Below, piece after piece: positions 1-8,274 of a stretch of DNA of 64,000 nt. The notes under the pieces are model-generated. The model did no database searches and was not told the origin of the DNA. It worked only from the letters and a program-made list of their open reading frames with translations. The position numbers were made by a program, and so were the translations under genes. Position 1 is the stretch's first letter, and each line of letters starts with the position of its first letter. Source of the DNA: Lachnoclostridium phytofermentans ISDg (GTDB lineage Bacteria > Bacillota > Clostridia > Lachnospirales > Lachnospiraceae); NCBI RefSeq assembly GCF_000018685.1, contig NC_010001.1, forward strand, positions 1,504,001 to 1,568,000, written 5' to 3'.

Positions 1-1
1 T

Positions 2-1510
2 TCACAAAAGGCAGAGGATTTATATAAAAATGCTCTTGAAAAAAATCAGGATGATTATGACTTGTTGTATTCTGTTGCTGAATTCTATCAGGATAATGGA
101 AAGTATGATGAAGCCATTCAATATGCAGAACGTGCTATCAATACTGACGAGTCAGAATATAAAGCATACGGTATAAAAGCGCAGACATTTTTCTGGCAAG
201 GAGAAAAACAAAAGGCAATTGACACAATTGATCTAATGACAAGAAATAATCTACAAAATGCTGATGCTTATTATGCTGCCGGTAATTTGTACATGAACGA
301 ATATGAGTACAAGTTTGCTGTTGAAAATTATGATAAAGTCCTTGAGATGAATCCACTTAATGAATATGCCTGTATAGGGAAAATCAGGGCACTTTATTTT
401 AGTAAACGCTACACCGCTTGTCTCAAATACGCACTTATTACAGAGGATCAATTTAATAATTATGAAATTTCCTGGTATATAGGAAATGTATATTCCAGGC
501 TTAGTGATTCTGAACAAGCACTGGAACATTACAAAATGGCATTGGAAAAGAATGAAGAGGATGCGGACCTTTTAACAGATATAGGATGGGAATACTATTA
601 TACTGAGGAATTTACCGATGCAAGCTTATATGCGGATAAAGCGTTGCAGTTAGATGGTACCAATTATAAAGCGACAAATCTTAAAAAATTGATTGAAAAG
701 AGACAAACTAATGTAATAGATCAAGTTACAGAATTTATAGAAAAAAATTATATGTACTATAAATCCAACGCATCCTATGATACATTAAAAAATAGCTTGA
801 TAGCAAATCAATCCGAGAAAATAGAGGATATAAGCAAGCTTTTTGACTCGATACATAAAGATAATGATCCATTTTCCTTTATTCTATACGGAGAGAACTA
901 TAAACGTTACCTTAAGTACCAATCCGGCAAAACAGTAGAGTATAAAGATGTCGGTGAGAATATAAACTACATAAGGATAACCAGCTTCTCCAGTAGTACG
1001 GCAAACGAGTTTTTGGATGTTGTTGATGCCATAGAGAATACCAAAGACAAATATCTGATCATTGATTTGATAGATAATGGCGGCGGTGATACAAACAGCG
1101 GATGCGATATCTTGGATTTTTTGCTACCAGATCGCGTGGTATGTAATCTGATATACAAGGATGGATATTCTGATTCATACTATTCGGATGATGCGTATAT
1201 AGCATTTAAACATATTTTTGTCCTGACAAATGAAAATAGTGCCAGCTGCTCAGAGCTGGTAACCCTGGGCTTAAAAACCTACCTTGACAATGTAACTGTC
1301 ATTGGCAGAAAAACCTTTGGAAAAGGAGTAGGGCAGCTCTTGTTTGAGGATAAAACCAGAGGGTTTGTTATATTTATGGTTAATCACTATTGGAACGTAC
1401 GTGAAGAGAATATAATGGGAAAAGGCATACAGCCTGATATTGAAGTTCTCGGGGATTCTAATGAGTTATACATGAATGAGGTATATAATCTGATAAAAAG
1501 TATGAAGTAG
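2..1510 (+). CDS. TPR-repeat protein with C-terminal S41 peptidase domain (5' partial)
   Basis: The frame is open to the left edge, so the true start lies outside the window; the first in-window start codon (TTG, 62) is not convincing. The N-terminal half is built of tetratricopeptide repeats (A-x-x-Y-x-x-A-L/I spacing, about six copies up to nt 680), a protein-interaction solenoid. From about nt 945 it reads as a tail-specific (S41) protease core: the N-S-A-S-C-S-E motif places the likely nucleophile Ser at codon 1244, and T-F-G-K-G places the general-base Lys at codon 1322, the usual 25-26 residues later. Both catalytic residues are therefore present. A PDZ domain is not evident. The fusion suggests a peptidase whose substrate is presented by TPRs, probably extracytoplasmic, but any signal peptide is out of view. 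Followed by two terminators, so it ends its transcript. Confidence 0.85.
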   Translation, partial: SQKAEDLYKNALEKNQDDYDLLYSVAEFYQDNGKYDEAIQYAERAINTDESEYKAYGIKAQTFFWQGEKQKAIDTIDLMTRNNLQNADAYYAAGNLYMNEYEYKFAVENYDKVLEMNPLNEYACIGKIRALYFSKRYTACLKYALITEDQFNNYEISWYIGNVYSRLSDSEQALEHYKMALEKNEEDADLLTDIGWEYYYTEEFTDASLYADKALQLDGTNYKATNLKKLIEKRQTNVIDQVTEFIEKNYMYYKSNASYDTLKNSLIANQSEKIEDISKLFDSIHKDNDPFSFILYGENYKRYLKYQSGKTVEYKDVGENINYIRITSFSSSTANEFLDVVDAIENTKDKYLIIDLIDNGGGDTNSGCDILDFLLPDRVVCNLIYKDGYSDSYYSDDAYIAFKHIFVLTNENSASCSELVTLGLKTYLDNVTVIGRKTFGKGVGQLLFEDKTRGFVIFMVNHYWNVREENIMGKGIQPDIEVLGDSNELYMNEVYNLIKSMK

Positions 1511-1541
1511 TATGATATAAATTGTATTAATTTATATTGAA

Positions 1542-1585
1542 GGTACCCATTATACTCGCTGTTCCATTAAGAAGGTACTTTTTTT
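1542..1585 (+). terminator. Possible weak intrinsic terminator
   Basis: GGTACC (1542-1547) can pair with GGTACT (1574-1579) across a 26-base loop, directly followed by seven T. The stem is short and the loop long, so this is a weak call; its place 31 bases after the peptidase stop supports it. Confidence 0.4.
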
Positions 1586-1721
1586 AGATAACCGGACTTT
1601 TAAATATATATTGCATTATTAAGAGGAATTTTGGAATTGGAGAACGCAAAGATATGTATGTTGCATTGATTTCATTGAAGGATTTCCGATTTCAGTAAAA
1701 TACATTCAGATTTAAAGAAGA

Positions 1722-1763
1722 AGTTACAGTGGGACTAATGTGAGTATACACTGTAACTTTTTT
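1722..1763 (+). terminator. Intrinsic terminator
   Basis: Perfect 10-bp stem AGTTACAGTG (1722-1731) / CACTGTAACT (1749-1758) with a 17-base loop, followed at once by a T run. Orientation fits the upstream peptidase gene. Confidence 0.75.
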
Positions 1764-2140
1764 GTATATATAATTTTATGAAAAAGTTTGCTCAATGAAT
1801 CGATGTTTTATGTAAATAAATAAAGGCTAAATAAATAAAGAATTAAATAAGATGGGATAAAAAAGACGTAAAGTAAAGTGTAAATTATACCATAAAACCT
1901 TGCATTAAATACCAAATAATGATAGAATATTACAGAATCTGATAACAAGCAAATTATAACGTGAATTTTTTAAAGTGTTAAAAAGACAAAACGATACTTT
2001 AATCCTTGTTATTACTGTTTGTTTCAAAACACACAAAAGAGAAAAAGGCATATAAGAAACTTATTACAATGTAATGAGATAAAATTATAAAGTACATCTG
2101 ATACCGAAAAAATGAAACGTATGAATATGGAGGAAGTATA

Positions 2141-3238
2141 ATGAAAAAGGTACTACTAATTATTTTAAGTTTGATGCTAATCATCCCGTCTGGAAAAGTT
2201 TATGCTGAGGAATCAGTGATCAATGCCTATACTACAGCGAAAGAAGATGCAGTGGTTAATACCATAACATTTCCAGAAGAAGAAAAGACATATTCCGAAG
2301 AATTAAAATTATCTAAGGGTGCTCTAATAGTTAATGTTGCTGATACACAGGATACGAAATATAGTATGTTCACGCTAACTATTTATTCTGATGCACAGAA
2401 AAAAACAAAAGTCGGATATTCTGTAAGTCGTTTTTACGGAGATAAAGAAACACAAAAAAACATTGAGATACCAAAAGATGGTACCTATACTGTTGTATAT
2501 GAATTATCACGTAGAAATGATCCACAGGAGATTTCCTTTGATGTGACTTATAGTGAGGTGCTAAATAAGGACCAAACATTAAAAAAGGGGGAGACTGTAG
2601 TAGGTTATCTTAGCTCTAATTTAAAAGAAACATTATATAAGATAACTATTGAAGAGACAGGTTACATAAATGTGAAGATGGAGACAGACGAACCTTATGG
2701 TGGCGTAGCATATATGTCTTTCTTAGACTCCAAGAAGAAAGAGTTAGAAAAAGAAGAATATGTTAATGTTCAGAGGAAGGATACTATGTACTATGGTGTT
2801 AAGAAGGGAACTTACTATATTAAGGTAAGATCAAGTCTTGGTATCTATTCTATCTCTTATTCCTTCCAAAAAGTAAAAGATAATGGAGCTGCAAAAAAAG
2901 CGGATGCGACTACGTTAAGCGTAGGTGGTAAAGCGATGAGCGGAGTTATTTTAGCAGATAGCAAGGACACTACAGCAGAGTGGTTTAAGTTTACATTGAA
3001 AGAAAGTACCAAGATTGAAATAAAGTATAGCGGAAATACAAATAGTAACATGCGATTTGAAATTGAAAGCGATTCCGTTAAATTTATACTTGGCTCTTTC
3101 AATATAACAAATGCTAAGAAAGAAGATTCAGCAAAGTTTACAAAGGCATTACCGAAAGGAACCTACTATATAAAAGTTTATAAAGGAACATCCGGTACAT
3201 CTGGTAATTATAATGTTCAAGTTGTAAAAGAAAAGTAA
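2141..3238 (+). CDS. Secreted protein with three PPC-like beta-sandwich domains
   Basis: 365 residues with a strong Sec signal peptide (basic MKK, hydrophobic core, likely cleavage after VYA at residue 22). GGAGG at 2130-2134 fixes the ATG. The mature part divides into three repeats of roughly 100 residues, each ending in a G-T-Y-Y-I-K-V-like strand (clear near residues 225-235 and 340-350), which is the pattern of bacterial pre-peptidase C-terminal (PPC) / jelly-roll modules usually attached to secreted enzymes. No catalytic domain is attached here, so a stand-alone binding or surface protein is the best reading. No lipobox or LPXTG anchor is visible, so it is probably released. Single gene: own terminator downstream. 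Function not known. Confidence 0.75.
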   Translation: MKKVLLIILSLMLIIPSGKVYAEESVINAYTTAKEDAVVNTITFPEEEKTYSEELKLSKGALIVNVADTQDTKYSMFTLTIYSDAQKKTKVGYSVSRFYGDKETQKNIEIPKDGTYTVVYELSRRNDPQEISFDVTYSEVLNKDQTLKKGETVVGYLSSNLKETLYKITIEETGYINVKMETDEPYGGVAYMSFLDSKKKELEKEEYVNVQRKDTMYYGVKKGTYYIKVRSSLGIYSISYSFQKVKDNGAAKKADATTLSVGGKAMSGVILADSKDTTAEWFKFTLKESTKIEIKYSGNTNSNMRFEIESDSVKFILGSFNITNAKKEDSAKFTKALPKGTYYIKVYKGTSGTSGNYNVQVVKEK

Positions 3239-3249
3239 TATATTGAAAT

Positions 3250-3282
3250 AGAAAATGCTCCTTTGGGGGCATTTTCTATTTT
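3250..3282 (+). terminator. Intrinsic terminator
   Basis: Stem AGAAAATGC-TCC / GGGGCATTTTCT with a four-base loop, followed by ATTTTAG, 11 bases after the stop of the secreted protein gene. Confidence 0.75.
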
Positions 3283-3359
3283 AGGACAAGGAGAAGTTCG
3301 CGAAGTGCTTTTTCTTGTTTAAATAAACAATTAATCATTGCTAAGGATGGAGGTTAACC

Positions 3360-3611
3360 ATGGAAAAAACGTATTCGAAATTTCGTTTTAGTCAAGAAGA
3401 GAAAAGCATGATGCAAGATGCAATTATTCAGTATTTTGAAGAGGAGCGTGATGAAAAGTTAGGTATCATAGGTTCAGAGAATTTATTGGATTTCGTTCTT
3501 GAATTGATTGGTGATAAAATATACAACACAGCTCTTGATGACGCTAAGAAATTCTATAAACGGTCACTGGAAGATTTGGAAAGTGATTATTATGGTTTGT
3601 ATAAAGATTGA
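3360..3611 (+). CDS. DUF2164 family small protein
   Basis: 83 residues, start fixed by GGATGGAGG seven bases upstream. The pattern F-S-x-E-E-K near the N-terminus, E-N-L-L-D-F in the middle and I-Y-N-x-A-x-x-D-A-K after it matches my memory of the DUF2164 family of small acidic cytoplasmic proteins with no known function. It has no signal peptide or membrane segment and looks mostly helical. It stands alone between the secreted protein and the convergent dtxR-type gene, with which it shares the bidirectional terminator at 3698-3746. Confidence 0.75.
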   Translation: MEKTYSKFRFSQEEKSMMQDAIIQYFEEERDEKLGIIGSENLLDFVLELIGDKIYNTALDDAKKFYKRSLEDLESDYYGLYKD

Positions 3612-3697
3612 ATTAATACGGAAGAGCATGTTCTATTGGTATTATAAAGAAAAAAGTTGAAATGATGGTATTCATTATTAAAAAGCAAAATAAAAAG

Positions 3698-3746
3698 AAA
3701 AAATGCCAGTCAAAAAATCTTTTAAGATTTTTGAAGGCATTTTTTT
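3698..3746. terminator. Bidirectional terminator between convergent genes
   Basis: Nested stems: outer AAAAAATGCC / GGCATTTTTT and inner CAAAAATCTT-like / AAGATTTTTG arms. A-rich on the left and T-rich on the right, so it can terminate both strands. It overlaps the last codons of the minus-strand regulator gene. Confidence 0.75.
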
Positions 3747-4087
3747 ATTGCTTCAAAGCTTGTCTTGCTAATCACATGCTCCATCTTACAGGCATCTTCG
3801 ACAGCTGTTTCATTATCAACTCCAAGGCTAACAAGCCAGGAAGTCAGAAGATTATGGCGTTCATAAATCATCTCTGCAATTTCTTTACCCGAATCAGTGA
3901 GATAAATGAAACCAGCATCCGTTACAGTAATATACTCGTTCTCTCTTAAGTGCTTCATAGCAACACTGACACTGGATTTTTTATAATTTAACTCATTAGC
4001 AATATCAATAGAACGCACGACCGGTAAGGATTTGCTTAAGATCAATATAGTTTCTAAGTAATTTTCAGCAGATTCATTTATATTCAT
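3722..4087 (-). CDS. DtxR/MntR-type metal-dependent repressor, short form
   Basis: 121 residues. The ATG at 4087 is preferred over an upstream TTG because GAGG lies five bases before it. The N-terminal winged helix (E-N-Y-L-E-T-I-L, then S-S-V-S-V-A-M-K-H-L as recognition helix, L-T-x-x-G as wing) and the following R-H-x-L-L-x-x-W-L-V-x-L-G-V with a D-A-C-K-M-E-H motif are those of the DtxR/IdeR/MntR family. C-M-E-H carries the expected metal ligands. It lacks the C-terminal SH3-like domain of long DtxR and so resembles MntR-length members. It is divergent from feoA, and palindromes over the feo promoters are good candidates for its operators, so it is probably the Fe(II)-sensing repressor of feo. 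Metal choice cannot be told from sequence alone. Confidence 0.85.
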   Translation of the reverse strand: MNINESAENYLETILILSKSLPVVRSIDIANELNYKKSSVSVAMKHLRENEYITVTDAGFIYLTDSGKEIAEMIYERHNLLTSWLVSLGVDNETAVEDACKMEHVISKTSFEAIKKCLQKS

Positions 4088-4270
4088 AAAAACCTCATTT
4101 CTATGTGACAATTTGTAAAATTATATCATCTAGTATAACATAATTTAAGCATAATATCAATTTAGGAACTACATTTGGGTTGATATTCACTTGAGACATA
4201 CCAATAGTCTTTTTAAATCGACTGAGATAGAGTGAAAATAAGTTAATGAGAAATATTCTCAATTAGGTCA

Positions 4271-4302
4271 TTGACACAAAACATTGGTTAGTATATACTA
4301 AC
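4271..4302 (+). promoter_or_regulatory. feoA promoter with overlapping palindromic operator
   Basis: TTGACA (4271-4276), 17-base spacer, TATACT (4294-4299). A perfect 16-base palindrome, GTTAGTATATACTAAC (4287-4302), covers the -10 box. TTAG...CTAA arms resemble DtxR/IdeR boxes, and the divergent neighbour encodes a DtxR-type protein, so occlusion of the -10 by the metal-loaded repressor is the natural model. Confidence 0.75.
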
Positions 4303-4345
4303 TGTCAGAAAGAATAAAGAGCTGATAGGAAAGGACGTGAAGGTT

Positions 4346-4567
4346 ATGCCATTATCCATGGCGAAGAAAGGTGAAGTCAGTGTTATACAGAATGTATGCG
4401 GTAAAGAAGAAACTAAGAGATTTTTAGAGAGCCTTGGTTTCGTTACTGGTAGTTTTGTAACAATTGTCTCAGAACTTGGAGGCAATATCATCGTTAATAT
4501 TAAAGAATCAAGAGTTGCGTTAAATAAGGATTTGGCTAGTAAAATTATGATTCAGATTCAGGGATAA
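4346..4567 (+). CDS. feoA: FeoA domain protein (first copy)
   Basis: 73 residues, a single SH3-like FeoA domain: M-P-L-S-M-A-K-K-G at the start, then R-F-L-E-S-L-G-F-V-T-G-S and a closing I-K-E-S-R-V-A-L-N strand. The ATG at 4346 is 10 bases after AGGAAAGGA; an upstream GTG at 4337 would sit against that site. FeoA proteins are small cytoplasmic partners of the FeoB Fe(II) transporter, thought to modulate its G domain. First gene of the feo operon, behind the palindrome-covered promoter. This copy is more divergent than the second (4633-4854), which has the typical L-R-E-I-P-x-G-x-x start. Confidence 0.9.
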   Translation: MPLSMAKKGEVSVIQNVCGKEETKRFLESLGFVTGSFVTIVSELGGNIIVNIKESRVALNKDLASKIMIQIQG

Positions 4568-4582
4568 TCTATTGAATAAAGC

Positions 4583-4620
4583 AAGAGAAATGGAATCAAG
4601 AGAAATGGAATCAAGAGAAA
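4583..4620 (+). repeat. 15-base tandem repeat between the feoA genes
   Basis: AAGAGAAATGGAATC occurs at 4583-4597 and 4598-4612, with a third partial copy to 4620. It leads into the ribosome site of the second feoA and looks like a slippage product. Confidence 0.8.
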
Positions 4621-4632
4621 GAAGGGTAGGAT

Positions 4633-4854
4633 ATGAAGACACTTAGAGAAATTCCTTGTGGGCAGACAATAACAGTCGTTAAAATCAATGGCAATGGTCC
4701 TGTTAAGCGTCGTATAATGGACATGGGGATAACCAAGGGAACAGATATTTATGTAAATAAGGTTGCTCCACTTGGAGATCCACTGGAATTAACCGTAAGG
4801 GGATATTCTTTATCTTTACGTAAAGCAGATGCTGAAATGATAGAGGTAGAGTAA
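4633..4854 (+). CDS. feoA: FeoA domain protein (second copy)
   Basis: 73 residues with the canonical FeoA pattern: L-R-E-I-P-C-G-Q at the start, R-R-I-M-D-M-G-I-T-K-G in the middle and P-L-E-L-T-V-R-G-Y-S-L-S-L-R-K-A-D-A near the end. GGGTAGG precedes the ATG. Two FeoA genes ahead of feoB is a common clostridial arrangement. It is separated from feoB by 192 bases that contain a second operator-like site and an AT-rich tandem repeat, so feoB may have an extra regulated promoter. Confidence 0.93.
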   Translation: MKTLREIPCGQTITVVKINGNGPVKRRIMDMGITKGTDIYVNKVAPLGDPLELTVRGYSLSLRKADAEMIEVE

Positions 4855-4869
4855 TTTTTTTGCTCATAG

Positions 4870-4891
4870 GTTAGATATAACTAACTATAAT
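4870..4891 (+). promoter_or_regulatory. Second operator-like near-palindrome before feoB
   Basis: GTTAGATATAACTAAC (4870-4885) is a palindrome with one mismatched pair, closely like the perfect site at 4287-4302, and abuts a TATAAT (4886-4891). No good -35 is seen, so promoter activity is uncertain; the operator likeness is the stronger signal. Confidence 0.5.
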
Positions 4892-4970
4892 TAGAGAAAC
4901 GAAACATTCTGTTTTATTTCCTTAACAAATTACATGATGGGAAGATTGAGACGACATAACAAGGAAATGA

Positions 4971-5018
4971 AAAATAAAAAGGGAAATAAAAAATAAAAAG
5001 GGAAATAAAAAATAAATA
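4971..5018 (+). repeat. 19-base AT-rich tandem repeat upstream of feoB
   Basis: Two near-identical 19-base units beginning GGGAAATAAAA at 4981 and 5000, with part of a third before them. It sits just before the AGGGAGG of feoB. Confidence 0.7.
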
Positions 5019-5046
5019 GGAATGTAAATAAATAGGGAGGCTTTAA

Positions 5047-7191
5047 ATGTCAATAAAGATAGCACTAACAGGAAATCCGAACTGTGGAAAAACAACTTTA
5101 TTTAATGCTTTGACTGGATCCAATCAATTTGTTGGAAACTGGCCAGGGGTTACAGTTGAAAAGAAGGAAGGTAAATTAAAAGGATTTACGGATGTAATCC
5201 TTACCGATTTACCGGGAATTTACTCACTATCACCTTACACTTTAGAAGAGGTTGTTGCGAGAAATTATTTGATGGGAGAAAAGCCAGATGCCATTATTAA
5301 TATTATTGATGGTACAAATTTAGAGCGTAACCTATACTTAACTACTCAACTTTTAGAATTATCGATTCCTGTTATTATGGCAATCAACATGATGGATGTG
5401 GTTGAAAAGAGCGGGGATAAGATACATATTGATAAGCTGAAAGAAAAATTAGGCTGCGATATTGTTGAAATATCAGCATTAAGAGGAAAAGGTATTTCTG
5501 ACTTAGCAAAAAAAGCGGTAGATTTAGCACAGAGTAAGCAATTGATCGAAAAATCACCTCGCTTTTCAGCAGAGGTGGAAGAAGCAATCGAGAGTATTGA
5601 AGAAAGATTACCTGTCGAGGTTCCAATCGAGCAAAAGCGCTTTGTTGCGATTAAATTATTGGAAAAGGATGATAAGATTGAAAATCAATTTGAGAACTTA
5701 CCAGTTGTAAAATCTGAAATTTCCCGGCTTGAAGAATTATATGATGAGGATACCGAGAGCATTATTACGAATGAACGTTATGTGTTCCTTACCAAGATTA
5801 CGAAGAAATGTTACCAAAAGCAGCTGAAAGAAAAATTAACTACTTCGGATAAGATTGACCGTATTGTGACCAATCGTATCTTAGCACTTCCGATTTTTGC
5901 AGTAGTGATGTTTTTAGTATATTACGTGTCTGTCACAACCATAGGTGGTATGGTGACAGATTTAGTGAATGATGGAATATTTGGAGAGGGATTCTCTTTC
6001 TTCGGATCATTTGTGCCTGGAATTCCAGTACTAGTTGAGCAGGGATTAACTGCAATTGGATGTGCAGACTGGCTACAAGGCTTAATTCTTGATGGTATGA
6101 TCGGTGGTGTAGGAGCCGTACTTGGCTTTGTACCTCAGATGCTATTGCTATTTCTATTCCTTGCATTCCTCGAGAGCTGTGGTTATATGGCTCGAGTTGC
6201 TTTCCTTATGGACCGTATCTTCCGTAAATTCGGTTTATCCGGTAAATCCTTTATTCCTATGCTAATTGGTAGTGGATGTGGAGTTCCTGGGATTATGGCC
6301 TCCCGTACAATTGAAAGCGACAGAGATCGTAAGATGACAATTATTACAACCACATTTATCCCTTGTAGTGCAAAGTTACCAATCATAGCTTTGATTGCAG
6401 GTGCATTATTTGATGGAGCCTGGTGGGTAGCTCCAAGTGCTTATTTTATTGGTATCGCGGCGATTGTTACATCAGGTATCATATTAAAGAAGACGAAATT
6501 GTTTGCTGGGGATCCTTCACCGTTTGTTATGGAAATGCCTCCATATCATATGCCGACAGTAGGAAATATTCTTCGTAGTATGTGGGAGAGAGGATCTTCC
6601 TTTATCAAAAAAGCAGGTACTATTATTTTGCTTTCTACTACTGTAATTTGGTTTGCTCAGAGCTTCGGATTTACAGACGGAGTGTTTGGAATGGTTGAGG
6701 ATATGAATGATAGTGTCTTGGCTGCATTTGGGAAAATTATAGCTCCAATTTTTGCTCCGCTTGGATTTGGTGAGTGGAAATCGACGGTTGCTACAATTAC
6801 TGGACTTATTGCGAAGGAAAATGTTGTTGGTACGTTTGGTGTGTTGTACGGCTTTGGAGAAGTTGCGGAAGATGGCGTTGAGATTTGGGGAACACTTGCA
6901 AGCAGTATGACAACAATTTCTGCATACACTTTTCTAGTATTTAATCTTCTATGTGCACCTTGTTTTGCAGCGATGGGAGCAATAAAAAGAGAGATGAATA
7001 ATGCAAGATGGTTCTGGATTGCGGTTCTTTATCAGACTGGATTTGCTTATATCGTAGCATTTGTTATCTACCAATTTGGATCATGGATTAGCTTGGGTAC
7101 TTTTGGTCTATTTACTGTAATTGCAGTTCTTATATCAGCAATTTTTATATACTTATTGGTTCGACCAAGTAAAAGAGTTTTAGTAAAATAA
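5047..7191 (+). CDS. feoB: Ferrous iron transport protein B
   Basis: 714 residues, start set by AGGGAGG eight bases upstream. The N-terminal G domain has G1 G-N-P-N-C-G-K-T (residues 9-16), a G2 Thr in N-W-P-G-V-T-V, G3 D-L-P-G (54-57) and G4 N-M-M-D (114-117), followed by the helical GDI-like region. From about residue 275 two Gate (nucleoside-recognition) modules with many membrane helices follow, with the conserved G-x-G-C-G-V-P-G and P-C-S-A-K-L-P motifs whose Cys residues are proposed to line the Fe(II) path. It imports Fe(II) across the cytoplasmic membrane in a GTP-dependent way. The Cys-rich small protein 7302-7439 follows, as usual in Firmicutes. Confidence 0.97.
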   Translation: MSIKIALTGNPNCGKTTLFNALTGSNQFVGNWPGVTVEKKEGKLKGFTDVILTDLPGIYSLSPYTLEEVVARNYLMGEKPDAIINIIDGTNLERNLYLTTQLLELSIPVIMAINMMDVVEKSGDKIHIDKLKEKLGCDIVEISALRGKGISDLAKKAVDLAQSKQLIEKSPRFSAEVEEAIESIEERLPVEVPIEQKRFVAIKLLEKDDKIENQFENLPVVKSEISRLEELYDEDTESIITNERYVFLTKITKKCYQKQLKEKLTTSDKIDRIVTNRILALPIFAVVMFLVYYVSVTTIGGMVTDLVNDGIFGEGFSFFGSFVPGIPVLVEQGLTAIGCADWLQGLILDGMIGGVGAVLGFVPQMLLLFLFLAFLESCGYMARVAFLMDRIFRKFGLSGKSFIPMLIGSGCGVPGIMASRTIESDRDRKMTIITTTFIPCSAKLPIIALIAGALFDGAWWVAPSAYFIGIAAIVTSGIILKKTKLFAGDPSPFVMEMPPYHMPTVGNILRSMWERGSSFIKKAGTIILLSTTVIWFAQSFGFTDGVFGMVEDMNDSVLAAFGKIIAPIFAPLGFGEWKSTVATITGLIAKENVVGTFGVLYGFGEVAEDGVEIWGTLASSMTTISAYTFLVFNLLCAPCFAAMGAIKREMNNARWFWIAVLYQTGFAYIVAFVIYQFGSWISLGTFGLFTVIAVLISAIFIYLLVRPSKRVLVK

Positions 7192-7301
7192 AGATATTTG
7201 ATGTTTAAATAGTATGAACTGAATGTAGAGAATACGTTCATATTTGCACATAAAGTTCTACTATTTTAGTAAGGTGTTGGTGCACCGGAATGGAGGTTCT
7301 T

Positions 7302-7439
7302 ATGGGAACATTTCTTGTCTTACTAGTAGTTGTTGCGGTTATTGCAATTGTATGTCGAAGCATATACAACGATAGAAAAAAGGGAAAGATAGGCTCCTGT
7401 GGTTGCGACTGCTCTAAGTGTGGTGGTAGTTGCCATTAA
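7302..7439 (+). CDS. FeoB-associated Cys-rich membrane mini-protein
   Basis: 45 residues, start fixed by GGAGG six bases upstream. One N-terminal membrane helix (FLVLLVVVAVIAIVC), a short basic stretch, then a Cys-rich tail C-G-C-D-C-S-K-C-G-G-S-C-H. This is the pattern of the small FeoB-associated Cys-rich family found right after feoB in Firmicutes. The tail could bind Fe(II) or a cluster at the cytoplasmic mouth of FeoB; that role is inference. It lies 110 bases after feoB and 32 before the Fur-like gene. Confidence 0.85.
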   Translation: MGTFLVLLVVVAVIAIVCRSIYNDRKKGKIGSCGCDCSKCGGSCH

Positions 7440-7471
7440 GAGAGATAGCAGGTAAGTGATAGGAGTTTATT

Positions 7472-7957
7472 GTGACTGAGAACTTAGAAGAACATATACT
7501 GAAAAAACTTAAGGATAGCGGATACAGGATTACTAAAACAAGAATCAAGCTACTTCATATTGTTCTTAATGAAGAGTGTACGAGTTGTAAAGAGCTATAT
7601 ATTAAAGCAAGGCAAGGTAATCTTGAGATTGGTTTAGCAACAATTTATCGATTTGTAAACACATTAGAAGATATAGGGGTTCTTAAACGCAAGAATATGC
7701 AAACTATGCTACCTGATAACATAAGTACACCTATCTTTGAGGTTCAAAAAGAATTAAATCAAACAAATAAAGAAAATCATCAGGTTATATTAATAGCAGA
7801 TAACAGTGAATATTCAATAATATTAGAGGATCATACTACCCACCTACTTTCTGAATCTGAATGGAAGAAGGTATTGGAAACTGGACTTAGTGCCTGTGGG
7901 TTCTCAATGCATAAAAATATAGCTACTGTAATAATGAGAAAAGGAGGCAACGTATGA
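7472..7957 (+). CDS. Fur-family-like regulator without the canonical metal site
   Basis: 161 residues from a GTG six bases after AGGAG. Residues 1-75 form a clear Fur-type winged helix: G-Y-R-I-T-K-T-R then L-A-T-I-Y-R-F-V-N-T-L as recognition helix and L-E-D-I-G-V-L-K-R. The C-terminal half is poorly conserved: the usual H-H-H-H-L-I-C and CxxC elements are replaced by E-N-H-Q-V-I-L-I, and no paired Cys remain, so the structural zinc and sensory sites of Fur appear lost. It sits in the feo operon and overlaps the next gene by four bases (ATGA). Possibly an iron-cluster, heme or ligand-free derivative; function not known. Confidence 0.8.
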   Translation: MTENLEEHILKKLKDSGYRITKTRIKLLHIVLNEECTSCKELYIKARQGNLEIGLATIYRFVNTLEDIGVLKRKNMQTMLPDNISTPIFEVQKELNQTNKENHQVILIADNSEYSIILEDHTTHLLSESEWKKVLETGLSACGFSMHKNIATVIMRKGGNV

Positions 7958-8241
7958 GTGTTGTAATTATAGGTGGTCATGACCGTATGGTTTGTCAGTA
8001 TAAAAAGATATGTCAATCATATCAATGCAAGGCAAAGGTATTCACCCAGATGCCAAATAAATTAAGGGACCAGATAGGTTCTCCTGATCTCATTGTGTTA
8101 TTTACCAATACGGTATCTCATAAGATGATTCGTTGTGCACTCGCAGAGGCAGAAAAGAATCAAGTTGACGTGATACGTTCACATACCAGTAGTGGAAACG
8201 CATTGATTGGCATATTAGAGCAGAAGATGATAGCATTATAA
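7954..8241 (+). CDS. DUF2325 family protein
   Basis: 95 residues. It begins with a Rossmann-like strand V-V-I-I-G-G-H-D-R-M, continues P-D-L-I-V-L-F-T-N-T-V-S-H and ends near R-S-H-T-S-S-G-N-A-L, the pattern of DUF2325, a small family often found next to metal or redox genes; some members have been described as heme or metal responsive, which I do not assert here. The start overlaps the Fur-like stop by ATGA, and GGAGG lies upstream, so the two are translationally coupled. Last gene of the feo operon. Confidence 0.85.
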   Translation: MSVVIIGGHDRMVCQYKKICQSYQCKAKVFTQMPNKLRDQIGSPDLIVLFTNTVSHKMIRCALAEAEKNQVDVIRSHTSSGNALIGILEQKMIAL

Positions 8242-8274
8242 AGCAGGTTTAAATTAAAAATATTAATAACACAA

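Larger units (their letters stand above)
1511..2140. other. 630-base intergenic stretch, no gene seen
   Basis: AT-rich spacer between the S41 peptidase gene and the secreted beta-sandwich protein. It holds two terminator-like hairpins (1542-1585 and 1722-1763) and no frame with a plausible start, ribosome site and protein-like composition. A short minus-strand frame at 1999-2184 overlaps the start of the next gene and looks fortuitous. Confidence 0.6.

Noticed and set aside
3662..3949. 95-codon plus-strand frame
   Set aside because: It is antisense to the DtxR-type gene, starts in the bidirectional terminator and has no family features.
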